From Branchiostoma belcheri (lineage: Eukaryota; Chordata; Leptocardii; Amphioxiformes; Branchiostomatidae): a DNA stretch of 64,000 nt. The stretch is from the NCBI RefSeq assembly GCF_001625305.1, contig NW_017803158.1:347688-411687 (forward strand), in the 5' to 3' direction. The translations under genes were made by a program, and so were the position numbers. Positions 40,901 through 52,900 of the stretch are shown here, one piece after another. The notes beneath the pieces were generated by a model. That model made no database searches. It was not told the origin of the DNA and was given only the letters and a program-made list of their open reading frames with translations. The stretch's first letter is position 1; every line of letters starts with the position of its first letter.

Positions 40901-43900
40901 CACCAACTCCAGATACACTTAGTATTTATACCATCGTACACTGGGGCATGCCCCTACATGATTGTACTCTTTTTCAAAAGGTGTACGTGTGGTGGGTTCT
41001 TTAGGTGCGTGGGGTGTCCCATAAGTTTTTTTATTTTTTTATTTTTATTTACTTCATCGGTCACCACAAAACAAGGCTCATGGGAGCCACTTAAAATGTT
41101 TTGGGTACAGCCAGAGTGGACAGATGTTTGTTGACCTTAGGATCATAGGGGAAGCAATCACGAGGTAGCTTATTCCAAAGTGATGTTGTTCTTGGAAAGA
41201 AGCTTTCAGCATGGAACTTCCTCCTAAGAGGTGGTGAATGGAGGAAGAAAGGGTGATTTGCTTCGGTGGAAGTGGCAAGACGTGTCTTTGTTGAGAATTT
41301 TCAAGTGGGGGCACTAGCGAATGAAGTTCCACAGAGCATTTGCCGTGGAAGTAGCAATAAAATAACGGAAGGCTTGCAACGTTATGCCTATGTTACCTGT
41401 ATTTTGACCACAGCCGGCAGCTGTTGGTGGAAGTAGTCTAGCCTCTCCTTGTATCGCCGGCGAGCCAACATTCCCCGCGTGTGCGCCTGCAGCTTGATGA
41501 TGTCATCCTCGTGGGCTTCAAACTCCTCCTGACGGTCGTGTGCATTAGTCACATCATTCAGGGCGGCCTGGGGGGGACAGAAAACAGGCAAATGTCAGGC
41601 TTACTACATGTACCTAACCTAAACACAAACAACGAACAGAAACTGAAAATGTATAAACCAGCTTAAATTACAGGGCTCGTGAGTACGACTGGTTTGGTCG
41701 CACATGCGCCCAGAATTTTGACTGTGCGACTATATTTGAAATCATGCTTGCACGGTGCGCCAATCACAAATTCAGACCAACAAGAGGTTCTTTGGTTTGT
41801 AAAATTTATTAATACAGTGACTGTGCTTTGCTGATTGGCAAAATAATATAATTGGCACTGGTCGGTGCCTAGATTTTTGCTGTTGTGCCCAATTGTTTTG
41901 GACTGGGAGCACAGTGCTCATACAGTAAGTCAAAAAGTTAGTCAGTGGAGCCCTACACTAGGTTCTCCTCCAGTTCACATTGTCACACCGTTCAAATTCC
42001 TGTTTCAAAGTCCTTCTACAGCAACAGTTTCTCTTCCCAGGACTGCAAAATTATGGAACTCCCTCCCAAACACAAGCTTTCCTTCCGAATATAGTTTTCA
42101 AAATAAACATTTACCGCCATCTTTTGGCAAAGTCATACATGTGTACGTACGTGTTGTATCACCAGCTCAAAGCCTAGAAATGGTCATTTGGCTTTGCATT
42201 GAGCAACACTGTTAAAAAAAACCTTCTGGAAAACATGCTATTCCATTGCCATGTTTTAAATACACGATCATGAGCACAAACGAGCACAAACCCTAACAGT
42301 AAGAAATGAAATAAAACGTGAAAAGTACCAAGTTGATGAACCAGGCAAAGGAATGCTGGAGACTGAAGGATGGGACAGAAGAGAATGGAAAAATTATAGA
42401 TAGAGAAATTCAATATAGATGTATAGAAAATATAAACAACATGTTTTTTTAAGATTGGAAAGAAGTCAGTTGTGGTATAATACAAAGGAAATAAATTCTT
42501 AAGACATTAGAAAAAGAGAGCAATTTTGTGCAGAAAAGTGAGCGAGCGACATTGTACTTTTAAAACTCACAGTAAATCATTACTAAATATTACAAAGACA
42601 GGCAGGTGCAGCAATTCCAGCCTTTTAAAGGTCATAATATATTGATGGTCTCAGTGACAGTACTTAGTAACTCTTTAATAATATCTGTTCCATAAACTTC
42701 CAATTATAACGCCCAGCCAAAAAACAGTTACTCAAGCAACTGGATATGATTTTGAAAACGTCAGACGTTTCAGCTAGTATCCACTAGCTTTCGTCAGTGA
42801 CTGAGAGACCAGAGGGGACAGCAGGTTTATAAGTACAACCTGTTGATTGATATGCAAATAAAGTGAAGACAAATATTTTGGAAGTCGAAAAAGGAACAAA
42901 AGTCAGACAAGTCAAGACAATTTGATGCAAATTAGTCTGAAAGCTCCTGTTATACAGAACAGGAGCTTAAGTGTTGTCTGTTCTCGGGGCTGGGAGCGCC
43001 AAATCCCAAGTGCCGGAAAGATCGACTCGTAGCCCCCCTTCCCTGTTGAGGGTGGGGTTGTACATTCTTTCACATATTGCCTCTTTAACACCCCGTTCCC
43101 ACCAGCGTGTTTCGCGGTCTAAGATATCCGTGGACTCGAGTTTGAAAGAGTGACCCTGGTTGTGTTGTAGATGGTGGAAAATAGCTGAGGAGTAGCCGTT
43201 GGAAAGAATGTACAACCCCACCCTCAACAGGGAAGGGGGGCTACGAGTCGATCTTTCCGGCACTTGGGATTTGGCGCTCCCAGCCCCGAGAACAGACAAC
43301 ACTTAAGCTCCTGTTCTGTATAACAGGAGCTTTCAGACTAATTTGCATCAATTTGTCTTGACTTGTCTGACTTTTGTTCCTTTTTTGACTTCCAAAAAAT
43401 TTGTCTTCACTTTATTTGCATATCAATTAACAGGTTGTACTTATAAACCTGCTTTCCCCTCTGGTCACTGACGAAAGCTAGTGGATACTGTAGCTGAAAC
43501 ATCTGACGTTTTCAAAATCATATCCAGTTGCTTGAGTAACTGTTTTTTGGCGTATCGTATTACCTGGATGTCTAACCTTCATCGACGTTCCAATTATAAC
43601 AGTTCTCCATATAGCCAAGATGAGCCAGTTATATAATAAGAGTCATGTACATGTACATCATGATCACAATGTCCTGTTATCTCTCAGGAAGTACCATATA
43701 CTGACTATAATAACACAAACTCAGCTGAAGGACATATAGAATACAACACGGGGTATTCCTGACCACAGGCCGGAGGGCGATCCGACTCGCGGGAGGGCAG
43801 GGACAGAGGGCGATGCGAAATACACCGTGTTGTATTTTATTTATGTCATACCCACCCAATAAAAACACGCCTTTCAATGCAAGATGAGCCACTAAACCCT

Positions 43901-46900
43901 GAAATGCAACAACATCAATTCCAACGTCCGGATTCTGTATTCAAATTTTTGAAAGGGGCGCAGGCGGTTAGGGCGAAACGAGTTCGAATCATTTTATGGA
44001 AGCCATGGAAGCGTACAATAATGGATTTCGGACCGGGCCGTACCGTAAAGTTTGGACCGGTCCGGAACCCGTTATCGAACGTTATCGCTGCCCGGGTATG
44101 ATATAAATGATAGTCCTAGTCACCTGTATCTCCTCCCTGGACAGGTGAGTCCTGCTGCTGCTGAAGCCATCAGGAGGGAGCCAGGATGACTCCATGGTCT
44201 CCAGGTTGAAGTAGTATCGGTGACCCTGCCTGGTCTTGTGCTCCACCCAGGGGCTGCCGCTGTCCTGTCCCTGCTCCAGTTTGGAGACCTTGGCCTGTTC
44301 CAGACTGGCCTGGTACTGCTGGGCGCACTCCGGCAACACGCGGTGCAGGAAGACGTCAGGGTTCTTCAGAGCCTCCAGGGTCTTGGCTGGGTCGGCGTCA
44401 TCGATGGCCAGGTTTATACTGGCAATGCCAACAGCCACTGGAGGGGACAGAAGTGTTGGAATTATATTATATAATAATAAATTACTCTCGAAGCAGAGGT
44501 TTGGGTTTGGGGTTATTTTTAGCGTGTTTTTAGGCTTTTTTTATCAGGGTTTTTCTTTGCACTGAATTTTTTCCCCACCAAACCCAACCTTTGCTGGCAG
44601 TCGAAAGCATCAATGTGCTATAACCCTAATTACTTCAACACATTACAGTCGTTCTGCAAGGAGGTGCGAACCAGACGCATGAATAGGCACAGTCAGCAGG
44701 AGGCGTGTGGCCCAATGAATGCCTTTCTGACTGGCTAGATGTGTGATAATCCACCACAGTAAAATGGATATCCCTAATGATAATTTGATGGTTCCCGGGG
44801 AGGAGCACTGTCACGTTCCTTGAATAGGTTTGCCCCGCCCCAGGATGAGTGCCGGCAGAGGTTGGGTTGGGTGAGCAAAAGTGTTTATGAGTGATCTTTT
44901 ACCATGACTTCTACTTTAATAGTTGTAATTACATGTCCTTTTCTCGTGTCAACATACTTTTATCCCCATTGTAGATTATTAGTAGAAATCCTTCAACTTT
45001 TTTAAATCCTGCGAATCTGATTTACCTCTGGCCTTAGTTTGTCAAGCAGCTACATGTACAAAAAAGTCATGTATATGGCAATATTTATCAATCAATAGTT
45101 TGTGCTAACTTATAAACCTGCATTTCTCCTCTGGTCTCTCAGTCACTGACGAAAGCTAGTGGATACTAGCTGAAACGCCTGACGTTTTCAAAATCATATC
45201 CAGTTGCTTGAGTACCGGTAACTGCTTTTTGGCATATATGGCAATATTGTTGCAATATTAAAAAGCTCACATTTCTCTGCCTCCACAGCTTGTCTGTTGG
45301 CAGTGTTGACTCCCTCCTGGATCTCCTCCAACCACAGGACTGCTGAGTCATCGTTTGTCTCCTGACAACACAGATACATACAACTTTTACAATACTGGAC
45401 TGAACATAAGATTAATCAATGACCACCATTACTATACAATAATACACACAGAATGTTACTGAACCATTGCAGGAGAGGTAGTAATAACAGGCAGGGTGAT
45501 ATTGTAAATTATCATATGGCCAGTATATATAGCAGTCGACCAATCAGAAGGCTCTATTTCCCATGGGTTATCTGGCAATAACCTAAAAAGTGGACGGTTA
45601 TTCAGATAATCGGCCACTTTTTGGACCATACCATTTTACGGGGGACAAGACACTAACAGTAGTGTAAAGACTCGTAGTATTTATCTATTAAAAAGCGTAT
45701 TGTAATTCATTTTGAATATTTTTTTTAAATACAGCACAATTAAAAATGTATAAATAAAATTTGAACAGAAAAATACAAAACAAAATTTTTGACACCCACA
45801 CTAAAAGTGGTACCTAGTTTTTCTGTCCATACCATCTTGTTTCACGTAACATAGTTTTTCGTAACATAGTTTTTTTCCTAACATACTTTTTTTTCACTTT
45901 TTTTTCGGCAAATTTTATAAAGAAATTTGGGTCAAATAGTATGATAGGCTATATGATAATAACATTAATGCCCTGCCTTATCCTCGGTGTATATGGTGAG
46001 ATAATCCCTGGTCGGGTGCGATAACCACCGAATAAACCACCGAGTGAAACGAGTGTCATGAATTTGCAGTCAGGTAACGTTACTATGAAAATTAACACAC
46101 CACAAAAGTTTCACCATTTACAATTACTAGTCTTTTGATTCATTCATCTCCTTGTAAGGCCACACCAAGTACATTTTATGGATGATGTCCTTTGGAGACC
46201 CTAAATCTGATGCGAGAGGGCGAAAAAAAAACAGGAAGGGCCCTAAAAAACAAAATGCCTAGATTAGAAATATACTAAGAGACGACAAATGTTAGGACAC
46301 AAATTGAATGAGGTGACAGTGTAACAAGCAAGAAGTCTTTTAGGCCACACCAAGTAAATTTTATGGATGACATCCGCGCGCGCATTGATTTTGGCCTGTT
46401 CCTAGAAACAAGAAATTCCGCTTCCTATAACTACGACCAAAGAGTCACGACAGTGCCGCAAATCACCAGATTGATGTGAAACCCATAACGCAAAGGAAGT
46501 GTCTATTGACAGAACCATCAGTTCAATAACAGAAAATTTGCACTATTGACAGGACCATCCTGTCATTTTTCACTGTCCACTGTTCCACCTGATTTATTGC
46601 TGTTTTGATAATGAATAAGGCCACACCAAGTAAATTTTATGGATGATGTCCTTTGGAGACCCTAAATCTAATGCAAAAAAAAACAAGGAGGGCCCTAAAA
46701 AACAAGATTCCTAGATTAGAAATATACTAAGAGACGACAAATGTTAGGACACAAATTGAATGAGGTGACACAGTGTAACAAGCAAGAAGTCTTTTTTTCA
46801 TCATCAAAACAGCAATAAATCGGTGGAACAGTGGACAGTGAAAAATGACAGGATGGTCCTGTCAATAGTGCAAATTTTCTGTTATTGACAGGATGGTTGT

Positions 46901-49900
46901 CAATAGACACTTCGTTTGCGTTACGGGTTTCACATCAATCTGGTGATTTGCGGCACTGTCGTGACTCTTTGGTCGTTGTTACAGGAAGCGGAATTTCTTG
47001 TTTTTTTTTCTCTTGGAACAGGCCAAAATCAATGCGCGCGCGGACGTCATCCATAAAATTTACTTGGTGTGGCCTAATTATCAGAGAACAAGTGTCCCTT
47101 CTCCCACCTCAGCCTTTGCCTTCTTCCCCTGCATGAGGATAGTCTGGTAGTGTACAGCCTGCCGAGGCTCCACGTCGGCAAGTTTGGCTGCCGGGATCTG
47201 CAGGGCTGCCAGCGTGGTCGCAGCGTCCCCTGCCTCAATGGCATCATTGATGGTTGCAATGGCCTCAATTCCTGCAGAATGACAAAAATACCCATGATGG
47301 CATCTGCAGTCTGCATTTTGGAGAGACATCTTCAGGGTATAGAATTTTCTTCTTACACAACCAGTAAGGTTTCTCACCTGCTTACGTTTCGATGTCTATC
47401 AGACACCTTCCTCAGAGCTTCTGACTGGAGTTCTGCAACTCGCCGCTATTTAACGCCAAAGTAGGTGGCGCTTTTGCGGCAAGAATGCAATCCCAAAACG
47501 TGGCTGAGAACTCCAGTCAGAAGCTCTGAGGAAGGTGTCTGATAGACATCGAAATGTAAGCAGGTGAGAAACCTTACTGGTTGTGTAAGAAGAAAATTCT
47601 ATACCCTAAGTATCTTCCAACCTGATGAAATTATTTACGGAAATGACAGACATCTTCAATATTACAGAAGAGCTGCAATCTTGCAGACTGAAAAAATCAA
47701 ATTCAATGGTGTCGGCATAATATTGTTCAAGACCTTTTATGTTGACTCGGCCTAGGAAGAAAAAGGTTGTGTTTCCTATTTTTTCGACCAGCCCTAGAAA
47801 AAACTGCTACCCCTTTTATTTGTGTGAACCCCTGCAAGGGACATACAGTATAATTCTCAAGCTGATGGGCCTTTTCTACATGTACCTCCATGATCTGACA
47901 CCTGAGTGATGAAATGTTGTACATTCCATCGGTTTTTCCAACATTGACATTGAAAAAAAATGTCTTCAAGCAAGTTTTACTTCATTAAATCGTATAGTAT
48001 CAGTTGGATCACTAGAGATTGCTTGTCTGAAAAAAGATAATCCCTACCTATTAACCCTAATTTTTTAAAGGACTGAAACAGGAAACACAACATGGTTTTC
48101 ATAGGCCCTGACACATTTGTTTGTACAATGTACATTGTAAGTACTTACAGTTCTGACTACTAGAAAATATATATTATATAGAAGCAACTCTACCTAGAAC
48201 TAAGTATTAGTGACACATTGCGATTCTCAGTACATACAATCATGTACTTCATGAATTTGAACATTTTGTTCCCTGTCACAACAATTTGAACAAATGTGCC
48301 TTTTGGGACAGAACAGTCTCACCCGCAGGTGTTGACTTACACTATCATGAAAGGTTATCTGTGTTGCTAGTTACATGTTTAAAGTTAAAACTTTTGATCC
48401 AACACAAAAAGTTCTCTCACCTAGAGCTTTGTTGACGTCACACTTCAAAGAAGACATGTGACAAGTCTCACTGGGTCAGTCTACTGAGGAAGACCAGAGT
48501 GACTGGTGGAAAGCTCTAGGTAAGAGAACGTTTTGTGTTGGACAAAAAGTTTAAAATTTAAACAGGTGTTGACTTACTGTCATGTTCCTCCTGCACCTCC
48601 TGGTTCACCTGGTCCACACAAGCTTGCACATCAGCCGGGTTCAGATAGTCTGTCCCCATCTAACAAAAAACAACAGCAACAACATCAGGTGTCAACAACT
48701 ACAATCATTTTCGTGCATGAAACAAAGACTGCAAAGCGACTTGGAAATTTATGCAAAAGAAGAACAATAGTAATTGTAAATTGAAGGATAACATAAATAA
48801 TAACCGGTAAGCAAAGCACTAAGTCCACACCAATTTGATTTGTTGGTTCTCAGATTTTTTTTCAGAAAAAATATGTAGCGACAGGGAAAAAAATAAATAA
48901 AAACAGGCCTAGGCATCCTATTTTAGACCAAAATGTATGATAGGTGCCATAAGGTCAACATACCAGGCTGGTTTAAAATTTAAACTATGACTTTTGAACT
49001 TTTAATGAAACCACTGATGAAAAAAAATGAAACAACTAGGAAGAAAAGGACTGTCCTCGAGTGTTCAGGGCAAAATATGACATACATGTACCCAGTGGAA
49101 GTACTCAGGTTTCAGAACACCGATGTTTCAGTGCCAGGGACAGGCATCATTGAGCATTTTTCAGTTGATTCTTAACCTGGTCCAGAGTCTTTTTCTTTGC
49201 AAATCAGAAAAAAAATGAAGTGGAGGAATCCGTGAACCACCAAATTAAAATGGTGTGGCCTAACTTCTAAAGACTGAGCTTTCTGTTGGTTAAAGGGTTA
49301 GGAGAAACATCCTTCATGCAGTAGTCTGTATGCAAGGGCTCTTCCATCAAAACCAGGCCGGGGGGGGGGGGGCAGTCATGGAAATGTCTGGATTCTCATC
49401 CCCTTCCCTTCAACCTTCTTTTAGGCCACACCAATTTAACTTGTTGCTTCTCATCGCCCTGTCCATTTTTTTCTGATTTGCAAAAAAAAAAATTTTTTTG
49501 TTCTAAATTAACTGCAAAATGCTTAATGAAAGACATATTTTGGCCCCAACGGTTGAAGAAAGTCCTTTTCTTCCTAGTTTTTCAATGTAATAAATAAATG
49601 CAATTTTGTTTCATTAAAAGTTCAAAATATATTGTTTTAATTGTAAACCAGCCTGGTATGTTCACTTCATGGCTCATATTGTAACATTTCATGGGGTGCC
49701 TTGGCCTGTTTGTTTTTTTGCCCTGTCGCTTCATATTTTTTCTGAAAAAATCCGAGAAACAACAAATTAAATTGGTGTGGCCTTAGCAAAAGTAAAATTT
49801 AATACAGTATTTCAACAGAATTTGTGTTGTTAGGGCTGCTCTTAACCTCTTCATTCTTTTTCTGCTGCTGCAGAAAATATATCTATCAGACACCCCCTGG

Positions 49901-52900
49901 AATGACTTAAATGGAATGGCCCTATAATTTCCTAAGCTTTGCTCCACCAAAATGCACTACATCTACATGTACTCTACTCAGGCCAGTTCCATGCAAACTA
50001 TTAAGAAGTCGGCAAAGCATGTTCATGTTAGGACTTTCAACAGATTCTGCCTCTACTGTGAGCGTGCATGCTAACTACATGTCATATAAGCTTCGGTCAC
50101 AACCCGCCGTACGTGCTTCTACGTGCTGTCTACGTCCAAAAACGTGGGCAAACGCAGGGCATCCATGCGTGGTGAGTACCGCCTCCGTACGGAATCTGAC
50201 GGATTTGGGAGCACGCAGACACGCCATAGAATTTTAAGTGCATGTAAAACTTTTTCTGCATGTGGTCTACGGATTCACCACCCGTGCGTGCAAGTACGGG
50301 CGACGCACGTGCCCCGTACGTGCCGTGCTAAAGATGCACGTGTGAGTACGGCCTCCTTGCGGTAAAGTTGCAATCGCACAGAGATCGTACGTTGTAAGCA
50401 CGTACAACTCACTTACCACTTGCGCAACATACAATGCACGCAACCGCTCACGGCCAGACGTGGCGTGCAGACCACACTCTTGCACTTTGTGAAACCGTGA
50501 AAGTGACGTGCGTCGATGCCACTCCTTCCCCACGTTTTCAGAAAAAACATAGCAGACGTCCCAAAAAATGTACGGACAAAAAGCACGTACGGCGGGTTGT
50601 GACCGAGGCTATAGCTATGGAATGTCTGACTACTGGACTGGTATGGTTTACTTACAGCAGCCTTGCTGCCAGGCTGCAGGGGTGAGAAACGTGGGACAAA
50701 TTAAGTACAAACACATGTAAACTGGGATACAGCATCCACCATAGGTACGCTCAAAATTCCTCCATGTTTTGTAAATAACATACATGCAGATATGCTGGTA
50801 TATCATTATGATAATTGATGAACATCCCGACAATCAGCCCTAAACAGCTGTGTAAAAAATTTGAACAAGGGTTTCAGACTCTAAAACTTCTTAGATGTCT
50901 TAAGTTACTGTTGTGATACAAATTTCAGGCCTACAGTACCAATGTAATATAAAAGAGAGACAATGTATGGCCAAGAAATCATATCAAAAATAGTTGAATA
51001 CATACATGTAATGATTAATCTAACAAATGTCAATGTGACACAAAAACATATCTTTCAAAAACTTCATAATTTTGAGTAACTGTTTTTCATTTTCTTACAC
51101 AAAAACAGACAATCAGTCAAACATTCAGTATAAATGCATAGGACTTAAACTAACCCTGGTAATAAACATGTACCGGGTATGTACTTACCATAGTTTTTGC
51201 CCCTTTTGCTTTGTTCAGTTTTTCTGTATAGCGATCCACGAGGTGTTCCTCCACGCCCGTGACACGAGCCTTGGGATTGGTCAGTGCGGTCAGTATGACC
51301 CTGGTGTCGCCGGCCTCCACCGCTCTGTTGATCCCCGAGATCGCAGACAGAACCTCCACAGCTCCATTCAGCTCCTCATACACCAGCCCCTCCTAGTGAG
51401 TAAGAGGAGAACTGCAGTCACAATCTTTGTAATTATGGTAAAATTTACACTAAGTGTATATGACTACAATGATCCTGACAAGAAATGCTACACTGTAGTT
51501 CTACAATTCCAATACCTACAACCGCTTCTCACTGGCAATCACTGTAAAAACTCTTCAGTCTACTTTTATCTTGTATGCAATATAGTTGGATTGTTTGTTT
51601 GTTTGTTTGTTTGTTTATTTAGGAAGCTCCATTAGTGATGATACATCGCTATTCTTCCTGGAGTCCTTTACATAAAATACATTAACTATTATTTACTGAC
51701 ACATTTAACTGCTATCAAGAAAACTTATCTTATCAACATCGTAAATTACACATTAAGCATCAATTAGTAGTAAATTACACATTAAGCATCAATTATTACA
51801 TCAATCAATAATATTACACTATACATTTAACCAAAAAAACAACTATGCACTAAATGTCTGAGAGGTCAGAGGTCATGAAATTGCGAAGAATATATTCAAA
51901 GCGTTTACCACCAGGAGTTAATTGGTGTGTGTTTGTTTTTATGTGTTTTTGTCCAATTCCAGATTTTTCTTTAAACGTTCGTGGGTTTGAGGATCAAGAG
52001 CATAGCCTTTATCGAGTTAAAGCACAATAAAATATGTAGAGAACTAAACTATCATAGCTTCTATCTCTTTGAGAACCTTCAATTTGTATGTTGTCATCAC
52101 ACAGTTTCTGTTACAGATAGCGGGACTGCTTGTGCTGCTGAATAAATGAGTTATCAGTTTTCTGAACATAAAAAAAGGCATGTAATTGCAATTTTGCTGG
52201 TGCAATCTTTCATAATTGCTTGGGCTGATCGCTAATGGAAAATGCCCCAGGGAGTCAAATGTTGCCTGTTTCACTGGATGACTGATAGTCTCGGCTTAAT
52301 CTGTAGTAGATTTGCAAGGGAGAACAGCCATATTTCTTATGTTGCTAGTTCATCCTATTTCTTATCATGCTACAATATTGGCCAGAAGCTACATCCATCC
52401 ATCATAAGGGTCCTGCATAAAATAAACCATACATTGTGTAGGTTTCAGTAATTGTTACTGAGGCCATGCTGATTTGATTATATGGATGACATCCTCTGGG
52501 AAACCCAAAACTGATGCGAGTGTGTGAATAAAAGAACAAACTTGCCTTCAATATGAAATCTATGTGGTCAAGAAGGTTAAACAAATGACTAAACACACAG
52601 AGTATGGTATATGGCGAATAATAGACTCTTCATTTTCATTTCTTGACATTTTCTTCTTTTCCGTTGGAATTGATTTTAGCACTCTATGACATTAGTAATC
52701 GTTTTCCAATATTTCTTTTTGTAATTTATAACTGCTCATATATTTGCTCATTTTGCAGCTGCTTTGTACAACAAAGGACTATACCACATATCTGTAATAA
52801 TTATTATTGATCTCTTTTGGACAATGTAGTACGTCATGCTTCAGTGAAAACAGAAAACAATGGATTGTCCACATGTATGTGGAAGGCACTGGCCTACTTA

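Noticed and set aside
51072-51635. 187-codon plus-strand ORF
   Set aside because: Antisense shadow of IQGAP exon 4 extended into intron and LINE-tail DNA.
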